From Clostridiales bacterium (GTDB lineage Bacteria; Bacillota_A; Clostridia; Saccharofermentanales; Saccharofermentanaceae): a stretch of DNA of 16,019 bases. Below, piece after piece: positions 1 to 6,853 of the stretch; the first letter of the stretch is position 1, and the number at the start of each line of letters is the position of its first letter. The notes beneath the pieces were generated by a model, which made no database searches, had not been told where the DNA came from, and was given only the letters and a program-made list of their open reading frames with translations. Location: the NCBI GenBank assembly GCA_017649745.1, contig JAGCGE010000137.1, forward strand, positions 1-16,019. Reading direction: 5' to 3'. The position numbers were made by a program, and so were the translations under genes.

Positions 1-536
1 AGATCGTTGAACGCATGGGAATAAGTCCGATGGTCTACTCGTTTGTAGACGGTGTCGAGAGAGTGTCTTGGATACCTGAGAAAAAGAATGACGGTATCAT
101 CCGCTATGTGAACAACAGACCAAATGATAAACGTTTTCGAGAAGTACACGATAATGATTCTCTTTATGAGGGCGAGATATTCTACTTCACCTGCATAGGC
201 GAGAAAGAAGAACTGCAGCAGGTTTATGATGTTTTTTCGAAAGATGACCGATACAGATGCGTCATGCAGCAGGAACTCTACAGACCTGAGTACTGGTGCG
301 AGATAATGCCTGCCCGTGCATCCAAAGCGAACGCGATCAAGAAACTGAAGAAGATGTGGGACTGCGACAGGGTCATCTCATTCGGAGATGCCGTGAACGA
401 TATTCCCATGTTCGAAGTATCAGACGAATGTTATGCAGTCTCGAATGCGGTTGAAGAACTTAAGGCTATTGCGACAGGCGTTATCGAAAGCAATGAAGAT
501 GACGGCGTGGCTAAGTGGCTGGTCGACCATGTTTGA
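1..536 (+). CDS. HAD-superfamily phosphatase, Cof type (partial, 5' end outside window)
   Basis: This is the C-terminal part of a Cof/YidA-like HAD hydrolase, a cytosolic family that dephosphorylates small phosphorylated metabolites. The frame is open to the left edge (codons for I-V-E-R precede the first ATG at 15), so that ATG is internal and the true start is missing. The first part visible is cap domain. Next comes the conserved lysine segment (ASKANAIKKL), which supplies the motif III Lys, and then the motif IV metal-binding GDAVNDIPMF, where the aspartates coordinate magnesium. Family members are usually about 260-280 residues, so roughly 90 N-terminal residues with the nucleophilic Asp motif lie outside the window. 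The stop codon is 24 bp upstream of the next gene, so the two may be co-transcribed. The substrate cannot be inferred. Confidence 0.9.
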   Translation, partial: IVERMGISPMVYSFVDGVERVSWIPEKKNDGIIRYVNNRPNDKRFREVHDNDSLYEGEIFYFTCIGEKEELQQVYDVFSKDDRYRCVMQQELYRPEYWCEIMPARASKANAIKKLKKMWDCDRVISFGDAVNDIPMFEVSDECYAVSNAVEELKAIATGVIESNEDDGVAKWLVDHV

Positions 537-560
537 GGAGCATCAAGAAAGGTAAATCAA

Positions 561-1949
561 ATGGATCTAAACAAAGTTTATTTTGTAATAGGGACTTCCT
601 ATGCAGGAAAGTCCACGATAGTTAAGAACCTAGCTAAGAAGCATGGCGGTATCGCTCTTGAGGAGAACTACCACGATGCCAAGCTTCCGGAGTTAGACAG
701 TAATGAATTTCCAAATCTTACGTATACACGCGACCTTCAGGATTGGCATGAATTCATAAGGCGTACCCCTGACGAATACGTAAACTGGATCAAGGGCGTC
801 AAGAAGGAATGCGAGATAGTTGAACTTCAGATGCTTGAGGAACTTCTTAAGGACCCTGAAGCAGTAAATAAGAAGATCTTCGTTGATACTAATATCTGTA
901 TAGATACACTTCACAAGATAACGGATACCGATCACGTTCTTGTTATGCTTTCTGATCCGACGATATCTATAACGAGATTTTTCGACAGGCCGGATCCTGA
1001 AAAGCAGTTCCTATATCAGCTCATGCTCGAAGAGCCGGACCCTCAGGCTGCGCTCGATAATTACAGGGAGATCCTTACGAGGATCTGTTCCCAGGAGGCT
1101 TACGACGAATTACTGAATTCCGGCTTCAAGATCATTTATCGCGACGAGAACAGAAGTCAGGAAGAAACTGTCGAGCTTGCTGAAGAACTCCTGAAGTTCA
1201 ACGTCACGAGTAAGTTCGACGGACGAGCACAGGATTATACGACAGGAAGACCGACATATGCGCCTGAATTTATTAACTGCATGTGCGAAAAATACGGAAT
1301 CTCTTCCGACTCTTCGATAGCAGATATTGGTTCTGGAACAGGCAAGTTCGCTGTCTCTTTGTTAGAAAAGGGAAGTAAGGTTTTCTGTGTTGAACCAAAT
1401 GACGACATGCGTCACGAAGCTGAGAAGAACCTCGGTTCTTATGACAACTTCCGTTCAGTAAAAGGCGATGCGGAGAATACTACTCTTGAAGATAGTTCAG
1501 TAGACTTCGTAACTACAGCTCAGGCTTTTCACTGGTTTGACGTTAATAAGTTTCGCTCAGAGTGTTCAAGAGTCCTTAAAGATAACGGCAAGGTCTTCCT
1601 AATTTGGAACGTACGCGCTGATGATCAGATGAACAGGGAACTTCACGAAGTCTATACCAAGTATTGTCCGAATTTCCATGGCTTCAGTGGCGGCATGGTA
1701 AAGGATGATCCAAGGATCAGGGAGTTCTTTAACGGCAGGTACGACTACGAGTCTTTTGATAATCCTCTGTTCTACGACAAGGAAACATTCATCGCCCGAA
1801 GCTTGTCAGGCTCATACTCACTAAAACCGGGCGACACCGAATACGAGAAATACATTAATGCGATCCTCGACATCTTCGACCGCTATTCCGAAAACGGTAT
1901 CGTAACAATATCAAACAGCTCCGTCGCATACATAGGTTCAGTCCAATAA
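561..1949 (+). CDS. Fusion: P-loop kinase-like domain + class I SAM methyltransferase
   Basis: A single uninterrupted 462-residue frame holds two domains. Residues 1 to about 215 look like a small P-loop kinase or nucleotide-binding enzyme, with Walker A G11-TSYA-G16-K17-S18-T19 directly after a hydrophobic strand. From about residue 217 the sequence reads like the complete N-terminus of a stand-alone methyltransferase (FDGRAQDYTTGRPTYAPEF). The SAM-binding motif I follows at residues 255-261 (DIGSGTG), then an acidic motif II (VFCVEP), VDFVTTAQAFHWF, and the YIGSV tail common in this methyltransferase group. No in-frame Met marks the junction, so this is not two genes. An AGAAAGG ribosome binding site lies 8 bp before the ATG, and a terminator follows directly. 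Both domains look intact. Substrates are unknown; the P-loop domain could phosphorylate a small molecule or act as a nucleotide switch. Confidence 0.88.
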   Translation: MDLNKVYFVIGTSYAGKSTIVKNLAKKHGGIALEENYHDAKLPELDSNEFPNLTYTRDLQDWHEFIRRTPDEYVNWIKGVKKECEIVELQMLEELLKDPEAVNKKIFVDTNICIDTLHKITDTDHVLVMLSDPTISITRFFDRPDPEKQFLYQLMLEEPDPQAALDNYREILTRICSQEAYDELLNSGFKIIYRDENRSQEETVELAEELLKFNVTSKFDGRAQDYTTGRPTYAPEFINCMCEKYGISSDSSIADIGSGTGKFAVSLLEKGSKVFCVEPNDDMRHEAEKNLGSYDNFRSVKGDAENTTLEDSSVDFVTTAQAFHWFDVNKFRSECSRVLKDNGKVFLIWNVRADDQMNRELHEVYTKYCPNFHGFSGGMVKDDPRIREFFNGRYDYESFDNPLFYDKETFIARSLSGSYSLKPGDTEYEKYINAILDIFDRYSENGIVTISNSSVAYIGSVQ

Positions 1950-1956
1950 AACTCAT

Positions 1957-1984
1957 AAGGCTGTCTCAAACGAGGCGGCCTTTT
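1957..1984 (+). terminator. Rho-independent terminator after the fusion gene
   Basis: An 11-bp stem (AAGGCTGTCTC at 1957-1967, GAGGCGGCCTT at 1972-1982, with two G-U pairs) encloses a 4-nt AAAC loop and runs into TTTT. It starts 7 bp after the stop codon of the fusion gene and separates that unit from the repeat region. Confidence 0.88.
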
Positions 1985-2007
1985 GTATACAAAAACAGCG
2001 CTTATAA

Positions 2008-2016
2008 GGTTGGATT
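2008..2016 (+). repeat. Single copy of the GGTTGGATT motif
   Basis: GGTTGGATT on the plus strand, between the terminator and the left arm of repeat structure 1. It has no partner at the 41-bp spacing seen elsewhere. It faces the minus-strand copy at 2046-2054. Confidence 0.6.
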
Positions 2017-2045
2017 AACCTAGATGCTCTTGCTGTTTCCAAATA

Positions 2046-2276
2046 AATCCAACCCTTAGATTAATTCTCAAAATTCTGATTTTGGATTTCCAACCCTATG
2101 CTTGAAGGTATTTAAAGAGAATCAAGGAGAACACGTCGATTATCCCTTCTGATCCCGTTTTTTCATATACTCTGATACTTATGGTTGCATATTTATAAAG
2201 ACTTGTCCTTTGTTACTAACATAGGGTTGGATTTATAAAAATGAGATTATTTATTTGAAGCATAGAGTTGGAAAAA
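2046..2276. repeat. Repeat structure 1: two inverted pairs of GGTTGGA motifs spaced 41 bp
   Basis: The 429 bp between 1949 and 2379 contain no gene that I can support; this structure fills the middle. The left arm has minus-strand motifs at 2046-2054 (AATCCAACC) and 2087-2095 (TTTCCAACC), start-to-start 41 bp. The right arm has plus-strand motifs at 2225-2233 (GGTTGGATT) and 2266-2274 (AGTTGGAAA), again 41 bp apart. The inner motifs form a perfect 12-bp inverted repeat (TCCAACCCTATG at 2089-2100, CATAGGGTTGGA at 2220-2231) separated by 119 bp. Spacers are AT-rich and only loosely alike. Structure 2, about 9.65 kb away, repeats this layout. Its nature (protein-binding array, RNA, MITE-like element) is not shown by the sequence. 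Confidence 0.75.
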
Positions 2277-2293
2277 CTCAGAAAAAAAGCAAA

Positions 2294-2302
2294 TGCTATA
2301 AT
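2294..2302 (+). promoter_or_regulatory. Extended -10 promoter for the two-component genes
   Basis: TGC followed by a perfect TATAAT (2297-2302) lies 76 bp before the histidine kinase ATG. No good -35 hexamer sits at the normal distance, as expected for an extended -10 or an activator-dependent promoter. The outermost GGTTGGA-type motif of repeat structure 1 (2266-2274) ends 22 bp before the -10. A short inverted repeat, TGTAC/GTACA (2302-2306, 2314-2318), covers the expected transcription start and could be an operator. Confidence 0.6.
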
Positions 2303-2378
2303 GTACATAAAGAGTACACATCTTTTTACTACACTTCACGATGTAAGTTGAATTGAGCATCGTTGAAAGGAGCAAAAG

Positions 2379-3992
2379 ATGAAAAAGCAATATTTGAAAT
2401 TCGGAATCGTTTACTGTGTGTTGGTATTATTGATCTTCGCCACAGCAATGACTTTGTTTACTCGAAAAAAGGTTTCAGAAGTTAAGGATAACAAACGTCT
2501 GCATTATTTGAATATGCCTTCTTATAGTGAAACATATCAATTGGATTATCTGATCAATAAAACATATCGTTCAATGGCAAGTGATACTCCTTTCCTGACA
2601 GATGATATGGGCGCATATTATGTGATCGTAGATTGTCAGAATGATTATTCTAAGATACTTGAATCAGCTAACTTCCTGAAGATCGGCGGTCAATACGATG
2701 ATGTTTATATTCCTATAGATTCTTCGTTTCCATATAAGAATAGTGATTTCGAGAAATATACCGGTAATTTTGGAAAAGAAGGCAATCATTATGTCGAATT
2801 TAGAAATGTTGAGTTAACGGGAGCCAAATGTGACCACAACATTATCTATGACGGTACTATTTCATGGACTGATGCTTTTGACAATTCATACTCATATTCG
2901 ATCGGACATCCTGAGTATGTCAATGAAGCTGAATCTGTCGATTTTGAACAGTGGGCAGAAGAGCAAATGTACTACAGTGGTGCCACACTTTACCTGTTTG
3001 ATGACTCTTTCTCGAAAAGGCAATTAAATGAAAAAGCTGAGGAACTTGCTGATGAATATATCGAGAAATACAAAGCCGGTGATGTTCAACCTAATGAGGT
3101 TATAAAGGAGGAAGGCTTCTTCACGGCAAAGTATGTTGTGGTCGAAGTTAATGCCGACAACAAGATCTCTGTTGAAACGCTGGTGATCAAGCCTTTCAGG
3201 ATGGCATTAAGAGAGAATAAGTCGATATACATCTTGTCATTAGTGGCTTTGTTCATATCTGAACTTGCGATCGCGCTTTCTATCAGAGCTTTGTATCGTA
3301 ACCAGAAGAGCTTCGAGATCAGGAGTCAGAAACTCACAAGAGGTATCGCTCATGAACTTAAGACACCTCTTGCGATCACGAAGGCCTGTGTTGAGAACTG
3401 GGAATATATCGATGAGGAGCAGCGTAAAGAATATACAGAGAAGGTCATTAAAGAGGTCGATCATATGTCAGGCATGATCATGAACCTTCTTGAACTTTCG
3501 AAGTTCAGCAACGGCAATGTTAAGCTTAACAAGGAAGATGTTGACCTGATGGCTCTTACCAAGAATATCTACTCTCGTATGAGTGATCTGGCACATGAAA
3601 GGGATATCAACGTGACTATCACAGGCGACAGGGGAGACGGTGTGTATCCTGTTTATGCTGACCTGGATATGATGAATATCGTCATCAGTAATTACCTCTC
3701 AAACGCCATCAAGTATTGTGATCATTCGATCAAGGTAATGATCGCTCATGATGGTCGTAAGATCGAACTGTCCGTTACTAATGACGGTGCCAGGATCTCT
3801 AAGCAGGATCAGGGCAAGGTATGGGATGTTTTCTATAAGACGGATGAGGCCAGGACCGACAGACTCGGCAGCAGCGGAGTAGGGCTTTCGGTAGTTAAGA
3901 ACATTCTTGATATGCATAAGGCGAAGTATGGTTGCTATGACAACAATGCCGGAATGGTGTTCTGGTTCTCGATGGATGAATATAACAAATAA
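2379..3992 (+). CDS. Membrane sensor histidine kinase
   Basis: This is a 537-residue sensor kinase that would autophosphorylate and pass phosphate to the response regulator encoded 12 bp downstream. A membrane segment at about residues 9-27 is followed by a large extracytoplasmic region of about 250 residues, the presumed sensor, with no family that I recognise. A second membrane segment lies at about 282-303. The HisKA domain carries the H-box AHELKTPL with phospho-acceptor His325. The ATPase domain shows the N-box NYLSNAIKY (Asn438, Asn442) and the G-box SSGVGLSVVK. The usual DxGxG loop is replaced by NDGARIS, similar in style to VanS-like kinases. The start is set by GAAAGGAG a few bases upstream. 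The signal sensed is unknown. Confidence 0.93.
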   Translation: MKKQYLKFGIVYCVLVLLIFATAMTLFTRKKVSEVKDNKRLHYLNMPSYSETYQLDYLINKTYRSMASDTPFLTDDMGAYYVIVDCQNDYSKILESANFLKIGGQYDDVYIPIDSSFPYKNSDFEKYTGNFGKEGNHYVEFRNVELTGAKCDHNIIYDGTISWTDAFDNSYSYSIGHPEYVNEAESVDFEQWAEEQMYYSGATLYLFDDSFSKRQLNEKAEELADEYIEKYKAGDVQPNEVIKEEGFFTAKYVVVEVNADNKISVETLVIKPFRMALRENKSIYILSLVALFISELAIALSIRALYRNQKSFEIRSQKLTRGIAHELKTPLAITKACVENWEYIDEEQRKEYTEKVIKEVDHMSGMIMNLLELSKFSNGNVKLNKEDVDLMALTKNIYSRMSDLAHERDINVTITGDRGDGVYPVYADLDMMNIVISNYLSNAIKYCDHSIKVMIAHDGRKIELSVTNDGARISKQDQGKVWDVFYKTDEARTDRLGSSGVGLSVVKNILDMHKAKYGCYDNNAGMVFWFSMDEYNK

Positions 3993-4004
3993 AGGATTGA
4001 GTTT

Positions 4005-4676
4005 ATGTATCAGGTATTGCTGGCAGAAGATGAGAAGACTTTAAGGGAGATCCTGGAAGTGTTTTTTCGAAAAAACGGATTCGAGATCGACGCTGTAACT
4101 AACGGGATCGATGCCTGCTCATATGCGGATAAAAAACAGTATGACATAGTGATACTTGACATAATGATGCCCGGAAAAGACGGAAAAGAGGTATGTCGAC
4201 ACATCAGGAATAAGTACGATGTGCCGATCATCTTCCTGACAGCTCTTGGTGACGAATGCGATATCATCACAGGTTATGAGATAGGCGCCGATGAGTATGT
4301 GACCAAGCCTTTCTCGACGAAGGTGCTCCTTGCCAAAGTCAATGCGCTTATCAGCAGATATCACGGACTTCTTGTGAAAAACGGCAGGATAAATGTCGGA
4401 GAGATCATGATAGAGCCTGCCAGACGCTATGTAGAAGTTAACGGCAAGGAGGCTGTCCTGGCTCCGAAAGAGTATGATCTTCTGATGTTGTTCCTGGATC
4501 ATAAGGAGATCGTTCTGACGCGTGACCAGATCCTGGATAACGTCTGGGGAGCCGATTACGAAGGCTATGACAGGACTGTCGATACTCATATCAAGAAACT
4601 TCGAAAAGCGCTTGGTAAGGCGGGTTATCACATTGAGACAGTTATTAAGACAGGCTATGTCTGGAAAAATAAATGA
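4005..4676 (+). CDS. OmpR/PhoB-family response regulator
   Basis: This 223-residue transcription factor is the likely partner of the upstream kinase. The receiver domain (about residues 1-115) has the acidic pocket E8-D9, phospho-acceptor Asp52 in VILDIMMPG, Thr79 and Lys101 (TKPF). The C-terminal winged-helix DNA-binding domain (about 125-223) has the family features APKEYDLLMLFL, RDQILDNVWG and the closing RTVDTHIKKLRKAL...GYVWK. An AAAGGA ribosome binding site overlaps the kinase stop region. Kinase-first gene order is less common than regulator-first. Targets are unknown; the adjacent membrane-protein operon or its own promoter are obvious candidates. Confidence 0.95.
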   Translation: MYQVLLAEDEKTLREILEVFFRKNGFEIDAVTNGIDACSYADKKQYDIVILDIMMPGKDGKEVCRHIRNKYDVPIIFLTALGDECDIITGYEIGADEYVTKPFSTKVLLAKVNALISRYHGLLVKNGRINVGEIMIEPARRYVEVNGKEAVLAPKEYDLLMLFLDHKEIVLTRDQILDNVWGADYEGYDRTVDTHIKKLRKALGKAGYHIETVIKTGYVWKNK

Positions 4677-4696
4677 ATACGGATTATCTATTTTAA

Positions 4697-4702
4697 TATA
4701 AT
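4697..4702 (+). promoter_or_regulatory. Possible -10 box (TATAAT) before the zinc-ribbon gene
   Basis: A perfect TATAAT lies 20 bp after the response regulator stop and 37 bp before the next ATG. No convincing -35 is present, so read-through from the two-component operon is equally possible. Confidence 0.4.
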
Positions 4703-4738
4703 GAGAATGAGGAAATAGAAGTAGAGGAGAATAGATCT

Positions 4739-5608
4739 ATGAAATGCCCAAAATGCGGAGGCCATCTTACTGATGAGCCGGGAAACGAGTTCCTGGTATG
4801 CGATGACTGCGGCGAGATGTTTGAACCAGGAGAGCAGAAAGAGCAGGCTGCCCCTAATGATCAGGGAACAGATGTTGATGATATGACGCAGGAGTTTGCT
4901 AAGCTCAGTCGCGTAAAAGTTGTCGTGATCGCAATCGCTATCGTGTTGACAGCTTGTCTTGTCGGTGTAGTGCTCTACGGTATCAATCGTTATGACAAGG
5001 CAAATGATTATAAATATTCCGTCAAACAATCTGATCTTATCGAGAAGGCTAATAGTAATAATTCTCGTGAAGAACTGACTACCGAGATAATGAGAGAAGA
5101 CTATGAGAATTACTATACGCTCCGTTATGAGAGTGGAAGAGCATTCCTCATTATTGGTGGTGCTGCTGTAGGTATAGCCTTTGTGTGGGCAGCTGCTATC
5201 GTGATAATTGAGATCGCCGCTGCACGTATATTAAGAAGAGCGACGAACAAAGTTATCATTATGACGATAGGTCTTCCTGCAGTCCTGATAGTGTTGGGAT
5301 TTACCCTTTTCACATCCTACATGCTCCTGTCGAATCCTGCTTCTCCGAAAAAAGCTACATTCGACGTGTTTGAGATGGATTATCTGGGATCAAGGTGGGA
5401 TACAGTTCAAAGCTTTCATAATGGTCATCCGTCAAAAAGAATATATTACAAAATGAGTTATGAGAAAGACGGACAGAAGGTCACCGTTAATATAAGCGAA
5501 TTTGAATATAAGTATGTCTATCCGGGTACAAGTGGAAAGTATTATGTGAGTATGGTCGACGGAAAGACCTTCCACTTTTATCCGACATCTGAGTATTCTT
5601 ACAAGTGA
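4739..5608 (+). CDS. Zinc-ribbon membrane protein, function unknown
   Basis: This 289-residue protein begins with a short zinc ribbon: Cys3-x2-Cys6 and Cys21-x2-Cys24, in the form KCPKCGG...VCDDCGEMF. An acidic, Gln-rich linker follows. There are about three membrane segments, near residues 58-81, 136-165 and 171-197. The C-terminal region (about 200-289) is rich in Tyr and Lys, with alternating strands, and probably folds as a small beta domain. Topology would put the zinc ribbon in the cytoplasm. It has an AGAGGAG ribosome binding site and sits 62 bp after the response regulator, so it may be controlled by or report to that system. I do not recognise a named family beyond the zinc-ribbon-plus-membrane architecture common in Clostridia. 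Confidence 0.8.
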   Translation: MKCPKCGGHLTDEPGNEFLVCDDCGEMFEPGEQKEQAAPNDQGTDVDDMTQEFAKLSRVKVVVIAIAIVLTACLVGVVLYGINRYDKANDYKYSVKQSDLIEKANSNNSREELTTEIMREDYENYYTLRYESGRAFLIIGGAAVGIAFVWAAAIVIIEIAAARILRRATNKVIIMTIGLPAVLIVLGFTLFTSYMLLSNPASPKKATFDVFEMDYLGSRWDTVQSFHNGHPSKRIYYKMSYEKDGQKVTVNISEFEYKYVYPGTSGKYYVSMVDGKTFHFYPTSEYSYK

Positions 5609-5631
5609 TCGAAAATATGTAAAAACCCCAG

Positions 5632-5662
5632 TTTTCTGATTGAGTTCTTCCAGTTCAGAAAA
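5632..5662 (+). repeat. 8-bp inverted repeat before the amidohydrolase promoter
   Basis: TTTTCTGA (5632-5639) and TCAGAAAA (5655-5662) can pair across a 15-nt loop. It lies 24 bp after the zinc-ribbon gene stop and overlaps the -35 area of the next promoter. It is AT-rich, so a weak terminator or an operator are both possible. Confidence 0.35.
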
Positions 5663-5675
5663 AACGACGATTCAA

Positions 5676-5681
5676 TATAAT
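5676..5681 (+). promoter_or_regulatory. -10 box for the lipoprotein amidohydrolase
   Basis: A perfect TATAAT lies 30 bp before the chosen ATG at 5712. The best -35 candidate is TTCAGA at 5654-5659, with a 16-bp spacer; it is weak. Confidence 0.5.
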
Positions 5682-5711
5682 AGAATCATCAATTTTCTAT
5701 GTGGGGGAACT

Positions 5712-6779
5712 ATGAAAAAGAAATTGTTCATGGCTATAACAGCAGCGACTCTGGCTGTTTCAATGTTGGCAGGTTGCTCTGCTTCTGATACTAAAGGATC
5801 TTCAGGAACAGAGGTCAGCAGTGAGAGTGAAGCTTCAGCACTTAATGAGGATGAAGTAAAGACCATTGATTCATTTACCAATGTTGCTGACGGCATTTAT
5901 TCCATAGATTTCTATGCCGATTATAAGCTTGATGATTATCTTGCATCAAATATCACGACAGTTGAAGATTTCGATGTGTGGATGACCACTAATCTTACTC
6001 ATGGTATCCCTACAGGTGACATTCCTGATATCGGTTGCAGCTCTTTTTCTGTAATGAGTACTGATGGCGATCATCTGTTTGGTCGTAACTATGATCTTCA
6101 GGGTGGTGACAATCTTGTTATAAGGACTGCCCCTAAATCAGGTTATGCATCTATCGGTATCGTTGACCTGATGCATGTTAATCTTGGCCTTAACGGTGAA
6201 TATGAGATCAATGATGATAACAAACCGCTTCTTCTTGCTGCTCCATGGTGTGTCTGTGACGGCATAAACGAGAAGGGCTTTGGTGCTTCGATCCTGAGAC
6301 TTGATGATTTTCATGTAGTTAACGACACATCAAAAGATGACCTTCTTTTATATTCGGTTATCCGTGTTGTACTAGATAAGTGCGCATCTGTTGATGAGGC
6401 GCTCGATCTTTTGGCTCAGTACGATCTTTATTCTCCAAGTCCATACACATATCACTTCTTCTTCACTGATAAGACAGGTCGTTCAGTTGTAGTCGAGTTT
6501 TCGGACGGAGAGACAAAAGTCGTGGATGATACAGCCGTAACTAACTACATGTTAAGCTCCGGCAAGAGCGATACTGACATGCGTTATACTAAGATCCACA
6601 ACAGGATCGATGAAGTTGATTCCATGACTTCGGATGATGCAATGGGTGTTCTTGGCGTCGTTTCTGACGGTAAGTACACGAGATGGTCGGCTGTCTATAA
6701 CCTTGATAAGTATAGCCTCGAAGTTTGCTTCAATACTGACTACGATAATAAGTATTCTTTCACAGGAAAAATCGAATAA
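5712..6779 (+). CDS. Lipoprotein Ntn-hydrolase (linear amide C-N hydrolase / choloylglycine hydrolase or C45-like)
   Basis: This is a predicted 355-residue secreted lipoprotein that would hydrolyse a linear amide bond. I chose the ATG at 5712 because it begins a textbook lipoprotein signal (MKKKLF..., lipobox LAGC with Cys22) and follows GGGGGA; an upstream in-frame TTG at 5640 would hide the signal peptide. A Ser/Glu-rich linker follows the lipid Cys. The catalytic core starts at Gly108-Cys109 (IGCSSFSV), whose Cys fits the N-terminal nucleophile, and continues with the family signature FGRNYDL (Arg125, Asn126, Asp128) and DGINEKGFGASIL. Bile salt hydrolases, penicillin V acylases and C45 acyltransferases share this fold, and I cannot choose among these substrates. 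The internal Cys implies autoproteolytic activation after Gly108. Confidence 0.85.
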   Translation: MKKKLFMAITAATLAVSMLAGCSASDTKGSSGTEVSSESEASALNEDEVKTIDSFTNVADGIYSIDFYADYKLDDYLASNITTVEDFDVWMTTNLTHGIPTGDIPDIGCSSFSVMSTDGDHLFGRNYDLQGGDNLVIRTAPKSGYASIGIVDLMHVNLGLNGEYEINDDNKPLLLAAPWCVCDGINEKGFGASILRLDDFHVVNDTSKDDLLLYSVIRVVLDKCASVDEALDLLAQYDLYSPSPYTYHFFFTDKTGRSVVVEFSDGETKVVDDTAVTNYMLSSGKSDTDMRYTKIHNRIDEVDSMTSDDAMGVLGVVSDGKYTRWSAVYNLDKYSLEVCFNTDYDNKYSFTGKIE

Positions 6780-6824
6780 GCTAAGAATAACATCTGAACA
6801 TGATATAAAAGCGCTTCTCCTAAC

Positions 6825-6833
6825 TGTTATAAT
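6825..6833 (+). promoter_or_regulatory. Extended -10 promoter for the MFS transporter
   Basis: TGT followed by a perfect TATAAT (6828-6833) lies 20 bp before the transporter ATG, giving a very short leader. No good -35 is seen. Confidence 0.5.
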
Positions 6834-6853
6834 ACGAAGAAAACGGGAGCACT

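Noticed and set aside
2046..2276. CRISPR array
   Set aside because: Motifs are only about 9 bases, occur in both orientations and number two per arm, with no cas genes; the regular 41-bp spacing alone is not enough.
4119..4631. 170-codon frame on the minus strand
   Set aside because: It is antisense to the response regulator, whose receiver and DNA-binding motifs are certain; it is a shadow frame.
5640..5711. TTG-initiated extension of the lipoprotein amidohydrolase
   Set aside because: It would place 24 residues before a clean lipoprotein signal peptide, and it begins upstream of the -10 box.
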